From Diphasiastrum complanatum (taxonomy: Eukaryota; Streptophyta; Lycopodiopsida; Lycopodiales; Lycopodiaceae), in the NCBI GenBank assembly GCA_029204225.1, contig CM055100.1:16386164-16450163 (forward strand): 64,000 nucleotides of DNA, read 5' to 3'. The position numbers and the translations under genes were made by a program. Under the pieces are notes generated by a model. That model saw nothing but the letters and a program-made list of their open reading frames with translations, was not told where the DNA came from and did not search any database. Shown in pieces: positions 11,427 through 24,188 of this stretch. Each line of letters opens with the position of its first letter. The stretch's first letter is position 1.

Positions 11427-11719
11427 CAAGGGGGTGCCTCCATTCCATTAAAATTAAATATATCAATATTTAATTCCCCCCCACGCACGCACACACACAC
11501 ATATACACTTTTTCTTAATTGTAAACCTCTCATAAAAAAATATGAATGTAAATCCACTTAAAAATGTGAACCCTCACTCTCCATAGAACAAAAAAAGTGA
11601 ACGGGCTTTTTGGCTCCCCATAAATTAAGTTTTCTTTATTTTTTTTAAAAAGGGAAAAAAAAAAAAAAAGTCCCCATCAATAAAGAAATTCTCCCCCCCC
11701 CCCCCCCACCAAAAAAAAA

Positions 11720-13327
<1,608 letters not shown>

Positions 13328-13550
13328 GAATCCAATAATAAACATGTGCATATCTCAATGCTTTGGTTTTGTTTTAATTTCATTAACAATGGCAATTTTC
13401 ACATGTCAAGTTCCATCCAAAACACAAAGAAAGTTGATTCCAATAGAGACCTCAATTCCAAGAAAAAAAACTCTCATATAATCCGCAATCATAGTTTAGT
13501 TCCAATTCCCATAGGTGGTATCGTGCTGTTCTAAATTTTGACATTTTCCT

Positions 13551-13980
13551 TATGCGTGGCACTGCCACGCGTGGCATATCCACACCAAAACTTTTTCGAG
13601 GACCCTGCCGGTGAAATCCAGGCTGGAGGTAGGGTCCGGCAGAAGAAAATGTAATCTGCGTGGCACTGCCATGCGTGGCAGTGCCACGCAAATTTTTTTA
13701 AACCCAAAAAAAAAAAAAAACATGAGCACCAAAATATGTCGGCGTGGCATAGCCACACGTGGAAGTGCCACGTACGGTTGTTATTTAACCAATTGTCATC
13801 TGACATGATTCTTTTGGGATTTGTCACGCGTGGCAAATCTCTAAAGAAAATTCCAGAGTGATGGCTTTTTTTTTTTGACAAAATTTGTCAAAAAAATTGT
13901 CACGCGTGGCAATATCAAAACACAATACTTAAAGAAATTTTCTTTGAAAATTTGCCACGCGTGGCAGTGCCACGCATGGC
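13551..13980. repeat. Cluster of GCCACGCGTGGC palindromes, possible CACTA subterminal region
   Basis: The 12-bp palindrome GCCACGCGTGGC or one-base variants occurs at 13564, 13668, 13752, 13823, 13899, 13954 and 13969. Half-copies (GCGTGGCA, TGCCACGC) occur at 13553, 13658, 13681 and 13742. They lie on the 3' side of the CACTA transposase gene, where subterminal repeats bound by the transposase are expected in En/Spm elements. No CACTA terminus could be found to the left, so the link is an inference. Confidence 0.65.
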
Positions 13981-14709
13981 AAAATTAGTTTGTTGTAAAA
14001 AAAAAATTAAACTAATATGAATAATATATTAATAAACAACTTTATGATTAATTTAAAAGCAAATAGGATTTTTTTTTTAGGTTTTAATTAAGTGTATACT
14101 TATAATAAAATGTGGACTAAAAATCAAATGATCATTATGTCAAATTATTATGCTCTAACAATTTGAAGTTATTATCAATTGAATATTACATGCTATCTTA
14201 TGTTTCTATGGACATTATGATGTGTTTCTATATTGAGAAAATTCTATAATCAAAATTTGACATTAATTTCAATATGGTATTAATGGGTAAAAATATAAGC
14301 GTGAGCTTGATATGCATTTGAAAGGATGCTAAGTACCTTACAATTGAGAGCCATGTGGTAGCTTGTTAAGCTAATTTGTTGATAAAAAAATTGCAATGTT
14401 ATACACCTTTGTGTGTTTGCAAAAATCAATGAATAGTCGAACAATGTTGTGGCAAAGTGTATTATTATCTCAAAGAAGATGTTTTTTCATTATAATATAT
14501 AAATAATCAACACATATATCTCTTAATTAGTTTACACATCTATTAATACTGATAAAATTTTCTAATTCTAAGTGATTGCAAGATGCATTTGAAATGAAAC
14601 TTTAGAAATGCAACATCGTAGAAAAATATAGTAATTTCAATTTGAAAACAATATATATTGACCACAATGGATCATTTTATGACAAAATTATTTGTGACAT
14701 GTACAAACT
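13981..14709. other. AT-rich stretch, no gene; probably CACTA 3' non-coding
   Basis: Very AT-rich sequence between the palindrome cluster and the end of the CACTA coding region. No ORF of interest. Confidence 0.4.
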
Positions 14710-14853
14710 TTATTCATCATCGCAAGATGCAAATTCATCAACCAATACATCTTGCAACTCATCTCCGTTGTTGTCATCTTCATCATTTGAGTTGTTGGAA
14801 TCATGAGAATCAATTCTCGGGTTTTCAATATTTATAAAACTCGAAGATATATG
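14710..14853 (-). pseudogene. C-terminal end of the CACTA DUF4216 ORF, cut off by the copia insertion
   Basis: The minus strand from 14853 reads an acidic Asp/Asn/Glu-rich tail ending in TAA at 14710-14712. It continues the frame that ends in SDEDVHI at 20903 on the other side of the copia element, once one copy of the 5-bp target duplication is removed. The reading frame was therefore open when the retrotransposon landed. Confidence 0.8.
14849..14853. repeat. Target-site duplication ATATG, left copy
   Basis: ATATG directly precedes the left LTR and matches ATATG at 20898-20902 directly after the right LTR. Confidence 0.85.
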
Positions 14854-15130
14854 ACTTAGAATTTGCTTTGCACAGGAACACAGATCATGCTACACAGTAA
14901 CACAGACAGAAAATCACTCTCCTCAGCAAGCTCACATAGCAACTGTATTTCTTCAAAATGAAATTACACTATACATATAGTTGTTCACTCAGGCAACCCA
15001 TGCATGACCCAGGTTGCCATTGGTGGGACGCGTCTCCCGTCGACTTGCCTCGTGGCGAGGCCAACTGATCCTTATCCACTGATAGGACCCACAGTACAGT
15101 AACACAGTGATTCTAACTTTAATTCTAACT
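14854..15130 (-). repeat. 3' LTR of the 6-kb copia element
   Basis: 277 bp, matching 20621-20897. In element orientation it begins AGTTAGAATT and ends AATTCTAAGT, not the usual TG...CA. Confidence 0.92.
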
Positions 15131-15432
15131 CTCTCCCTTAAAGTAGAGTCACTTTTTATACAGTCATATACATAGCTTCAAAGTCAACAGACTTTAAGTA
15201 CAGAAAGCTTTGATCTAGACTTATCAAACTTTTCTCCAGTAAGTAGCTTAGTGAAAATATCAGCTAGTTGTTCTTCTGTGCTACAATGAACAACATGAAT
15301 TTCACGACTCAGCAGCCTCTCATGTATGAAGTGATATTAAATCTCAATGTGTTTAGTTCTTGCATGGAACACTGGATTATTTGCTAGCTGAATGCCACTC
15401 TGACTGTTGCTATGTAAAGTCGTGGGATTTTT

Positions 15433-18387
15433 CTACTTCATGCCAATTTCTTCCAAGATTTGTCTCAACCATATAGCTTCTTGTGCAGCACTACGCATTG
15501 CCTTATACTTTGCTTCTGTGGTGGAAAGAGCAATTGTACTTTGCTTCTTACTAGACCAGGAAAAGCAATTACCACAAAACTGGAATACATATCCTGTGGT
15601 GGATCTACGATCATCATAGTCACCTCCCCAGTCTGCATCCACATACCCACACAACTCAGGTAAACTATCATGATTCCTGTAAATCAAGCCATACTCTGAA
15701 GTGCCTTTCACATAACGCAAAATGCGTTTAGCTGCTTTCCAATGCGTTTTCGTAGGTGCTGCCATAAACTGACTTACAATGCCAACAACATAGCATATAT
15801 CTGGTCTAGTTGTCGTAAGGTAAATCAAGCTCCCTACTAACTGTCTATATAGCGTAGCATCAAATGACTGTGACTCATCAAGCTTAGAAAGCTTTTTAAC
15901 TGGTTCAATAGGAGTGTTTACTGGTTTGCAATCCTGCAACCTAAACCTGTGCAGCAACTCTTTGACATACTTCACCTGTGTTAAACCCACTTCATGTCCT
16001 TTTTGCCACACTTCTACTCCAAGGTAGTAATGCATCAGGCTGAGATCCGTCATCTCAAATTGTTCCATGAGGTCTTTCTTGATCATGTCTATCATCTCTT
16101 GATTATTTCCCGTAATAATCAAGTCATCAACATAAAGAGCAATCAAAGCAACCATACCATCAAAGCATAAGACATATAGATTTGGATCAGAATGTGTTCT
16201 CACCATCCCCTTTGAACGAAAGTAGGCATCAATCTTGCTATACCACGCACGTGCTGCTTGTTTAAGACCATAGAGCACTTTCTTCAAGCGACATACTTTA
16301 TTTTCATGTCCTTTCGTTACAAACCCTTCAGGTTGATCCATGAACACTTCTTCTTCTAACTCACCATTTAGAAAAACAGATTTCACATCCATCTGATGCA
16401 AAGTCCAACCAAAATGTGAAGCTAAAGCAATAAGTAGACGTAGAGTATTCCACTTACAAACCGGCGCAAAGGTCTCCTCATAGTCAATGCCTTTATTTTG
16501 TGCATACCCTTTGATCACCAATCTTGCTTTGTGCTTTCCTATACTTCCATCTGCATGGTACTTAGTCCTATATACCCATTTGCAACCAATGGGTTTTTTG
16601 CCAACTGGTGGTTCTACTAAGTCCCATGTGCTATGCTTAGCAATTGACTCCATCTCCTCTCCCATGGCCTTGATCCAAATGTCATCATCCTTCGCTTCAC
16701 CATAAGTCGAAGGTTCTTTGCTTTGAATAATGCTAGATAAGAGAGCATAATTTGCTTCATACCTTTCATGTAGTGTCTTCTCTCTTGTTGATCTTCGTAG
16801 CTCTCTCTGGTTAGATGATCCTGGAAAGTCATCTATGTCACGGCTCTCCATCAATCTCTCAAACCACTTAGGGAGCTTTATGTCAGGTGATCGGCTTCCT
16901 GGTGAAAATGTATCCCACGGTACATCCTTCTCCTTGCGTTTGTCACCTGCAACTTCAATCCTTCTTGCACCAAAAGGTTTGTCCCTACCTCTCCAACCTG
17001 TTTCTTGAGGTTCAATAGTAGTATCTTGAGATGTATCCTCATGTTCATCACTCGGAAGGTCAATGAATGGATCATCATCAGGTGGTATCCTCACTATACC
17101 ATCTGTCCCACTGGATGTGTCTATCTTCTCAGCATCCTCGTCTTCATACATCTTGGATTCATCAAAGATAACATCACAGCTTATATGGATTTTGTTTTCG
17201 ACTTGATCAAAACATCTATAGCCCTTCACACGATCATCATATCCTAGGAATATGCACTTGATAGCTTTTACATCAAGTTTACGTCTCTCTTCCTTAGGAA
17301 TGTGTACAAACGCCTTACATCCAAAGATTTGCAAGTGGTTCACCTTTGGCTTCTTCTTCGTGAATGCTTCCTCAGGTGTTATCTTCGGAATGGCAGTGGT
17401 AGGACTTCTATTTTGAAGATAGACTGCCGTGCTACATGCTTCTGACCAAAAATCTTTTGGTAGTTTCAACTCAGCTAGCATAGATCTGGCACTTTCCACA
17501 ATCGTACGATTTTTGCGCTCAGCTACAGCATTGAGAGCAGGAGTATGAGCTTGCGTAAATTGTCTTTTAATCCCACATTGATCACAAAGATCATTGAAGT
17601 CATTAGACTTATACTCACCTCCACTATCTAATCTTAGGACTTTGATCTTCCTACCTGTCTGATTTTTGACCAAGTTTTTGAAGTTATCAAATGCATCTGA
17701 TTTATTCTTCAAGAAGTAGATCCACGTCTTACGTGACATATTATCAATAAAGGTCATGAAATAGAAGGCTTTTTCTAAGGACATGGTCCTCATAGGCCCG
17801 CATAAATCTGTGTGGATTAAATCCAGGATGTTCTTTGCTCTTGCAACACCCCCTTTATTGAACTTCTCTCGATGCTGCTTCCCATATACAAAAGATTTGA
17901 ACATCGATTTCAAGTGATCTTCTATGGTAGGCAGTCCTGTTACCATCTCCAATTTTCTCATCAAACTGAGGCTTCCCAAGTTCAAGTGACCAAGCCTCTT
18001 GTGCCACAACTCAGTTTGCGAAGGAACGAATGATACAATTCCATGTTGTCCCTTGATTGTAGCATTCAACCTGTACAATTTTGTATTGGGCTCTCTTACT
18101 CCATCCGCAATAACTTTGAACTTTTGGTTCGCATCCTTCACAAAGCAACGATCATGGGCGAATTCTACTTTCAACTTTTGGTCAATAATGACTCCAACAG
18201 ATTGTAGATTTTTCTTCAAACCTGATATGTAAAGTACCTCCCTGATCATCTTGCTTTCGCCATCAGGTAGTTGGATTGAAACTGTGCCTATCTCCTTGAT
18301 CATGCATGTTTCACCATTTGCTTGTGAAACAGATGTTCCATTATCCAACACCTTCAAACTACTGAACCAATTCTTGTTGCCTGTCAT
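15433..18387 (-). CDS. Copia pol ORF: protease end, integrase, reverse transcriptase, RNase H (984 codons)
   Basis: The polyprotein inserts retroelement cDNA and copies its RNA. Domains in order: GAG-pre-integrase (LWHKRLGHLNLGSL, about residues 127-170); integrase with catalytic triad in HTDLCGPM, LRLDSGGEY and NAVAERKNRT (about 190-290); integrase tail (FGCKAFVHIP, IFLGYDDRVKGY); RT with KPIGCKWVYR, QMDVKSVFLNG, YGLKQAARAWY and an intact YVDD (LIALYVDDLIITGN); and RNase H (GYVDADWGGD, RRSTTGYVF, LSTTEAKY). It stops with TAG just before the expected DNQSA motif. Further RNase H codons are visible downstream (NPVFHARTKHIEI, ADIFTKLL) but are broken. The protease motif WYIDSGATRHM lies in the same frame just upstream of 18387, so this ATG is only the first one after the stop and not the natural start. 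Confidence 0.93.
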   Translation of the reverse strand: MTGNKNWFSSLKVLDNGTSVSQANGETCMIKEIGTVSIQLPDGESKMIREVLYISGLKKNLQSVGVIIDQKLKVEFAHDRCFVKDANQKFKVIADGVREPNTKLYRLNATIKGQHGIVSFVPSQTELWHKRLGHLNLGSLSLMRKLEMVTGLPTIEDHLKSMFKSFVYGKQHREKFNKGGVARAKNILDLIHTDLCGPMRTMSLEKAFYFMTFIDNMSRKTWIYFLKNKSDAFDNFKNLVKNQTGRKIKVLRLDSGGEYKSNDFNDLCDQCGIKRQFTQAHTPALNAVAERKNRTIVESARSMLAELKLPKDFWSEACSTAVYLQNRSPTTAIPKITPEEAFTKKKPKVNHLQIFGCKAFVHIPKEERRKLDVKAIKCIFLGYDDRVKGYRCFDQVENKIHISCDVIFDESKMYEDEDAEKIDTSSGTDGIVRIPPDDDPFIDLPSDEHEDTSQDTTIEPQETGWRGRDKPFGARRIEVAGDKRKEKDVPWDTFSPGSRSPDIKLPKWFERLMESRDIDDFPGSSNQRELRRSTREKTLHERYEANYALLSSIIQSKEPSTYGEAKDDDIWIKAMGEEMESIAKHSTWDLVEPPVGKKPIGCKWVYRTKYHADGSIGKHKARLVIKGYAQNKGIDYEETFAPVCKWNTLRLLIALASHFGWTLHQMDVKSVFLNGELEEEVFMDQPEGFVTKGHENKVCRLKKVLYGLKQAARAWYSKIDAYFRSKGMVRTHSDPNLYVLCFDGMVALIALYVDDLIITGNNQEMIDMIKKDLMEQFEMTDLSLMHYYLGVEVWQKGHEVGLTQVKYVKELLHRFRLQDCKPVNTPIEPVKKLSKLDESQSFDATLYRQLVGSLIYLTTTRPDICYVVGIVSQFMAAPTKTHWKAAKRILRYVKGTSEYGLIYRNHDSLPELCGYVDADWGGDYDDRRSTTGYVFQFCGNCFSWSSKKQSTIALSTTEAKYKAMRSAAQEAIWLRQILEEIGMK

Positions 18388-18438
18388 GTGTCTTGTGGCT
18401 CCTGAGTCAATATACCATGCTTGATCATCTTGATTAGA

Positions 18439-18795
18439 TCACAATGCAGATATGAAGATGCTAGAGTCTTCAATCTCACCCTCATCGACAAGGTTACCTG
18501 CTTGTTTTGGTTTCCCCTTGCCTTGTTCCGCCAGGAATTTGCGACATTCACTCTTCCAATAGCCCTTTTTACCACAATGGAAGCACTTGCTTTTCTTCTT
18601 AGTTTTGCTGGAAGATCTCTCATCCTCCTGAGACTTGGCAAATTGCTGCTTAGACTTCTTCTTGCCCTTGCCCTTGCCTTGTTTTTGGCGTGTCGCAAGT
18701 GCTTGATCGTCAGTATTTTGACGTCTAGCTTTCACCATTTCTCGTCGTTGCTCTTCCTGCATCAAGATTCCTGTGAGCTCATCAAAGGTTGGCAA
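18439..18795 (-). pseudogene. Copia gag C-terminus with zinc knuckle
   Basis: This follows the gag N-terminal ORF after a frameshift. It contains LPTFDELTGILMQEEQRR, a basic Lys-rich stretch and the zinc knuckle CFHCGKKGYWKSEC (CX2CX4HX4C with the His replaced by Tyr or shifted). It ends at TGA 18439-18441. The frame beyond that single stop runs straight into the protease and the 984-codon pol ORF, so gag and pol were once one frame. Confidence 0.88.
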
Positions 18796-18832
18796 ATGTT
18801 TCTCTTGATGCTATTTCGCTCACAAACATCTG

Positions 18833-19315
18833 TTAGGGTTCTGCAATGCCGCATAATGCATTATGCACCAGCTCCACATCACGTATGCGCTCTCCAATAG
18901 AATGCAGTTCATCTCTCATTGTCTTGATTCTGGTCATGTACGTCTGAATGTGCTCTCCTTGCTCCATGTGGGCACTATTCAACTTTGACTTCAGAAACAT
19001 GATTCTTGACGGATTTGACGTCTCGAACTGCTCCTTTAGCACATCCCATGCCTGTCTGGGTGTAATAGCATCACAAATGTGGGTAATGATGTGATCCTTC
19101 ACTGACAAGTTAATGAAGGTCAAAGCTTTCCTCATCTTTTTGTCGAACACTTTGATGTCTGCTTCATTTGGCGGCCTTCTCTCATCACCTGTGACGACTT
19201 CCCACACATCTTTCTCCGTCAGTGTGTTTTTCATTTTGAATTTCCACACTGCATAGTTGGAAATCCCGTCCAATTTGCTACTTTCACTCAAAATGGACTC
19301 TCCCATGTTTGCCAT
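18833..19315 (-). pseudogene. Copia gag N-terminal half
   Basis: 160 codons from the first ATG after the leader. It has the typical copia gag pattern: ISNYAVWKFKMKNTLTEKDVWEV, then AWDVLKEQFETSN and the MRDELHSIGERIRD region. It ends at a stop (GIAEP-TAA). The rest of gag resumes in another frame about 40 bp on, so a stop and an indel have disabled it. Confidence 0.88.
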
Positions 19316-20608
19316 TTCAAAACTGCTTGAAACTTTTGCCTTAGGCTAAGAACAGTATGTCGAGGCCAACAGTGATCAGAAGTTGAAATAATGACCTGAA
19401 CTTTTTTTCTTGCCAGGCCACTCGCCGCTTTTCCACCAATTTGAAAGCCAAATCGGCGTTGCCTTCCAAAATGCACTCAGTCGTCAACTCCCAACAACGT
19501 GCCCAGTGGGATGGTGAAACTACTTCTGGCGTACTCCGAACACTTTCTCCGCTGCAACCACTCTGTTTTGTTGTACCGTACTTGCAAGTACAGTCTGAAT
19601 GCCCTTCGTTTGGAGATTATAGCCTTTCGTTTGGGTCAAAACGGGCAAAGGACCCAAAAATAGGGACTTTTCTAGCCTTTAAACTGTTTCTTCACTTTGA
19701 AGAAACTTCACTCTTCACTTGTGAAGGGACCCAACTCAACTTTCAGTATAAAAATTTTTAATGAAGTTGAAGGCCAGAATGCACTTCACTTCTTCAGGGC
19801 CCTGTTCAAAGCTCATCCAATGGCTGAACCAAATCTTGTGGTCCAAATTTCTTTCCCATCACAAATTCTGGACCGTCGGTTCATTTGACACCTCATCCAA
19901 AGGTCCAAACTGCATTTGGGCATCGAACCATGCTCCTACAGTTGCTATGGTCTTCGATACACTAAGCTGACTATTGCGTTGGGCGCGCGAACAGCCTGCG
20001 ACCTCCCTGCCTGTGGCCGCGCCTCCCTTCTCTAAAAATTATCAGATTAAGCTCTCCTGTGGATCGTTTTGAGCACAATCTGAGGCCTGGAGCAGGGTCG
20101 CCCTACTGAATTTATGACTGTAGAGTGTTCAGTCAGGAAATTCCGTGGAGAAACGATGATTTTAGCTCAACTTGACAAAGTGGCTTTTTTCACCTTTTTA
20201 CCGCAAATCTGCTAGGTTAACTGTCTGGAGACAAATCTCTGACATAAACCTCAGAATCTCTCCATGGCTGATTGAAAGTGTGATTAGCTTCCTTCCTGTC
20301 CTTACGGCATCCAAAACGGTGCACAAACAGCGAAGAAATCACCAGTTATGTATAAAAACCGTAACCCCAAGTCCGGTTTCAACTTTCAGCTGGCTTCAAA
20401 ATTGTCAATTTTTCACCAAAGTTTTTCCTGTCTGATGCTATGCACAGGCTAATAATCCCTCTGCTGAACTTAGCAAGCCTCTATAAATTAGAAACCGTGC
20501 ACCAATGCTTCTCTTTCCGTCTTCAACCCGCCGTAAAACCCCGAACTCTCAGAAGACAGTTCTCCCGAAGCTCAACGACGACACTGTACTGTGTACACTC
20601 CCTGTACG

Positions 20609-20620
20609 GCTCTGATACCA
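20609..20620 (-). other. Primer-binding site for initiator tRNA-Met
   Basis: TGGTATCAGAGC on the minus strand, directly next to the 5' LTR (20621). This is the standard priming site of plant copia elements. Confidence 0.88.
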
Positions 20621-20897
20621 ACTTAGAATTTGCTTTGCACAGGAGCACAGATCATGCTACATAGTAACATAGACATAAAATCACTCTCCTCAGCAAGCTC
20701 ACATAGCAACTATATTTCTTCAAAATGAAATTACACTGTACATATAGTTGTTCACTCAGGCAACCCATGCATGACCCAGATTGCCGTTGGCGGGACGCGT
20801 GTCCCGTCGACTTGCCTCGTGGCGAGGCCAACTGATCCTTATCCACTGATAGGACCCACAGTACAGTAACACAGTGATTCTAACTTTAATTCTAACT
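20621..20897 (-). repeat. 5' LTR of the 6-kb copia element
   Basis: 277 bp, same length and termini as the 3' LTR. Right-hand target duplication ATATG at 20898-20902. Confidence 0.92.
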
Positions 20898-20902
20898 ATA
20901 TG

Positions 20903-21541
20903 TACATCTTCATCAGATATACTTGTGTTGTCCAAATTTAGATCTTCCATTTCATTCTCAACATATGCATTTTCGAATACATTTCTTGAGCGTGGCTTAA
21001 TTTGAACAACATACCACCAATCTTTGTTTAGTCGATCTGGTTGAAAAAATACCTGTGCATTTAGCAATGCTAGGATAAGATATTTGTTATGATCACATTT
21101 TAATTCACAATAAATAGATGTAATGAAGAAGTAGTATAGATGATTAATATAACATTGATCACAATTGACAAAAAGAAAAAATGTGAAATTCATGCACACC
21201 TGTTCACAATGACGAGGCAACACCAATGTGTCTGAAAAATCCATGCTTAATGTCTTGGTTGAATCGATAGCGAAAAATCCACTACGATCTTTTTTTACAG
21301 TTGCATTTGGTCCTCTATAGTTGATTTTGAACCATTTCACGTCAAACAACAAATATTTACCCATTTCACCAAAACACACCTCATATATGGCTTGTATGGT
21401 TCCTACATACTCAAGCTCTCCAGAAATTGGACTTTGATCTCGAGCACTACTCCGACTTTCTTGATGGAAGGATGCCACCACACCACAATCATAAGTTCGT
21501 CGTTTCATATTAATTGATTCAATGCGATGATGACGACGCAC
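20903..21541 (-). pseudogene. DUF4216 exons of the CACTA transposase gene
   Basis: Exon 21200-21541 (GELEYVGTIQAIYEV, TLVLPRHCEQ) is joined through a 147-bp intron (GTGTGC...CACAG) to exon 20903-21052 (VFFQPDRLNKDWWYVVQ, ENAYVENEMEDLN). The C-terminus is at 14710-14853 beyond the copia insertion. The ORF as displayed reads through the intron and into the LTR, so its printed middle and end are not real protein. Confidence 0.8.
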
Positions 21542-23093
21542 TATACTTTCGATACTTTCACATGTTGATTATAATTAAAACAACAATCAATCATTGTACA
21601 AATTAAAATTGTTCAGTTAAAAAAATAGAGTTTATAGACAAACCTTCCAATCACATCCTCTTGCAAATTCTCATTCTGTGTCAGATATGAATTGTCCCTT
21701 TGATCTTGCTTGTTGGAGTGTGTCAACCATCCAGTCTATAGTGCATTGGTTGGGCAATGGCTCAAGATCATGTGAAGGTGCAGCTTGACCTCTACGCCTA
21801 TTGCGTCGGTGTCGATTTCTAGTCAATACCCTCTCTCTCTTTTTTCTTCATATAATTCCAACCATTTATCCATTACTCCTGAATTATATAGCATGAAGGT
21901 TGAAATTTCTTCTCTCAAAATAGGTGTCATTTTTTTAACACTACCCATACCTTGAGGTTTTTCACCTTTCACCTCATTGCTTTCCTCATCATGCCATAGT
22001 CATGGAGCAAATGGATCTATTTGAAACAAAACTTTGGTAACATAAAATAGAGATTCTTGCACTAACCATCCCTCTGGCATGCTTTCCTCTGGCCTTGTCT
22101 TCAAATGCACAAAATCTTTCAGCACTTTCATGAACCTCTCCAAGGAAAAAATCCACCTACAGCAAATTTTAATACATCAATGAGAACATTTTGTTATTTA
22201 TAATTTGAAAGAATCACACTACATATATTGAAACCACTAAAATCAAATTCAAGTGTATTGTACCTTGAGTGCACAAGACCGACAATACCAACTTCTTGGA
22301 CCAAGTGTACAAGCAGATGCACCTGTATGTCTAGGATAGAAGTTGAAAAATCTCTCTCAAGCATACATACAGCCTCCACCATATCTTCTTGTTTTGTTTG
22401 CACGTCTATCCCACGAATCTCCTTACCACACATCCATCTACATCATGTTTGTAGTATAACTAGATTTTAGTACGTTCATATTATTTTATCAAACTTGTAT
22501 TAGAAAAAAAAAAACACGCAATTTTATAAGATATCGATGTAAACAAAAAAAAATTAAGTACCTGACAACGGATGCTAATTTGTAAATGGCATCACGAAGT
22601 TGATCAAACATCCACGAATGCATATTGGAAATATGTACTCAACCATCTTCGACCAATCATGAGATTTTAGACCATGGAGTTTTCCTTCAGCTATGAATGA
22701 TGTTCGTAGTGAATGGGCAAAACCTGTTGGTGTTCTCATCTCGCAAATGACTGACCGTACGGTTTTTGTAAGAATCCAAGGGGCTCTTGGAATACTATAG
22801 GTATTTCCATCGATATATAATTTTGGCCAATACTCTGTTTTTGTTTTTTATTCTTGTAGATCATGCCTGGCAGAAATACTGTCTTTGTCGCCCACCAAGT
22901 GTTTTCATATTGATTCACCCACATTTTTGAATATGTGCATAGTATCAAGCAAGTGATTGATCAACAGGTTATTCCAATATGGTAAACAATGAAAGATGGA
23001 TAGTCTTTTCATACCATTGATTGGCTTGGTCTCGAATTCAATCCAAAGTTTGTGCCAATCTGCCACGGACATTCTCTTTGGAGGCATTGTCAT
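20903..23093 (-). mobile_element. CACTA (En/Spm) transposon, transposase C-terminal region
   Basis: The minus strand reads three CACTA landmarks in order. First, the end of the Tnp2 transposase domain: LPYWNNLLINHLLDTMHIF (about 23010-22920). Second, a DUF4218 region: RAPWILTKTVRS, LHGLKSHDWSKMVEYIFPI (22790-22620), MVEAVCMLERDFSTSILDI and VHLLVHLVQEVG (22433-22250). Third, DUF4216: GELEYVGTIQAIYEV, YLLFDVKWF (21541-21200), then VFFQPDRLNKDWWYVVQ (21052-20930). A GT-AG intron at 21053-21199 separates the DUF4216 exons. Several stops and frame changes occur in the DUF4218 part, and the N-terminal half of the transposase is missing to the right. The copia element interrupts the final exon. Now dead. 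Confidence 0.88.
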
Positions 23094-23591
23094 TGGTTGA
23101 GGTCGAGAAAATTTGGTGCCTCAATCACATTCGGTCAGAACTAGATATGTTGCAATTCGATCTACCTCAATACTATCAATTTCAATTGAATGGTGTAAAG
23201 GTACGATATGCCATATAAAAATATTTTTTTTTCTATTTTTAAGTGAATCAGTTTCATAAAATATATAACTAAAACAATTTCTCTTGTGCAGGTAAGAGTA
23301 AGGCAAGAAGAGCATATAAAATGCAAAGATATTGGAACATCCATCGAAACATGAAGCAAGTAATAATCAAAATGTCTTAATTCTCACAAGATCTCACACC
23401 TCCCCTCTCAAAAATGCTATGAACTAGTTCATCACACTCTACAAAATAGTATCGCAAATCAAAAAATTGTTGTATATTGGACAAATAACCAATTTCGATA
23501 GACGTATACAAGAACACGCTCATAGGCCACCAAGACAAATGCTTTTTGATAGTACTCATATTACTTTAATCATCGCTTTCATGTTGAGATA

Positions 23592-24188
23592 CTAGATGTA
23601 AGGGAAAGCTCCTCGAGATCCTAGTTTAGAAGACAAAACACAAGAGAACACACTGGGAAGTAAACCACCCAACCAAGTACAAGCAACCGATCAATCTTCA
23701 GAAGCTTCACCCCCAAGCCATGGATTAGGAAGCAAGAGTGGAGTGAGAGAATCTGGCAATGAATCACCAAATGAATGAGGTAGTAGGGGGAGTTTCCAAT
23801 GGATAAATAGACTCAAAGGCTTCATGTGCATGTAGACATGCAAGGCCTAACTCCCCAATTAAGAAATTCCATTGTTATTGATACTCTACAAAGGCATTGG
23901 CTATCCTAAACCATGTACTAACTCCAAATAACATGTCTCAACCTCACAAAAATGGTATTCCAATGTTATTAATTATTGTATGGATCTCGCTATCCTAAAC
24001 CATGTACTAACTCCAAATAACATGTCTCAGCCTCACAAAAACGGTATTCCAATGTTATTAATTATTGTATGGATCTCGTCTAGTATGACGTGGCGTAACC
24101 AATAATCTCGAGCACTGGAATACCGTGTATTTCGCCAAGTCTAGGATCATGCTTAATCCTATATTCATGACGTGGACATAACACTAGA
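23592..24188. mobile_element. Gypsy solo LTR with 5-bp target duplication
   Basis: The LTR spans 23597-24183 (587 bp, TGTAAGGGAAAG...GGACATAACA). CTAGA lies directly on both sides (23592-23596 and 24184-24188). It is clearly related to the 5' LTR at 47371-47891, which is followed by gypsy gag and protease. It is a product of LTR-LTR recombination. An 89-bp internal tandem duplication occupies 23901-23989 and 23990-24078. Confidence 0.9.

Larger units (their letters stand above)
14854..20897 (-). mobile_element. Near-complete Ty1/copia retrotransposon with both LTRs (6,044 bp)
   Basis: LTRs of 277 bp at 14854-15130 (3') and 20621-20897 (5') differ at about ten positions by eye. A perfect ATATG duplication flanks the element. 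The primer-binding site TGGTATCAGAGC (minus strand, 20609-20620) touches the 5' LTR, and a polypurine run CTTTAAGGGAGAG touches the 3' LTR. Gag-pol reads from 19315 to about 15200 on the minus strand with a frameshift and three in-frame stops. It sits inside the CACTA transposase gene. An unbroken leader of about 1.3 kb (19316-20608) has no gene. LTR divergence and the stops suggest a moderately old, now inactive insertion. Confidence 0.95.

Noticed and set aside
10805-11466. Overlapping Thr-His and Cys-Val ORFs
   Set aside because: Artefacts of CA/GT/GC microsatellites open in several frames.
13550-13881. ORFs through the palindrome cluster
   Set aside because: Open frames arise from repeats of GCCACGCGTGGC in both orientations; composition is repetitive.
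13400-14700. CACTA terminal inverted repeat to the left of the palindrome array
   Set aside because: No CACTA/TAGTG end could be found by eye, so element borders are left open.
22228-22470. Plus-strand ORF opposite the DUF4218 region
   Set aside because: It is the antisense shadow of a clearly homologous CACTA coding stretch.
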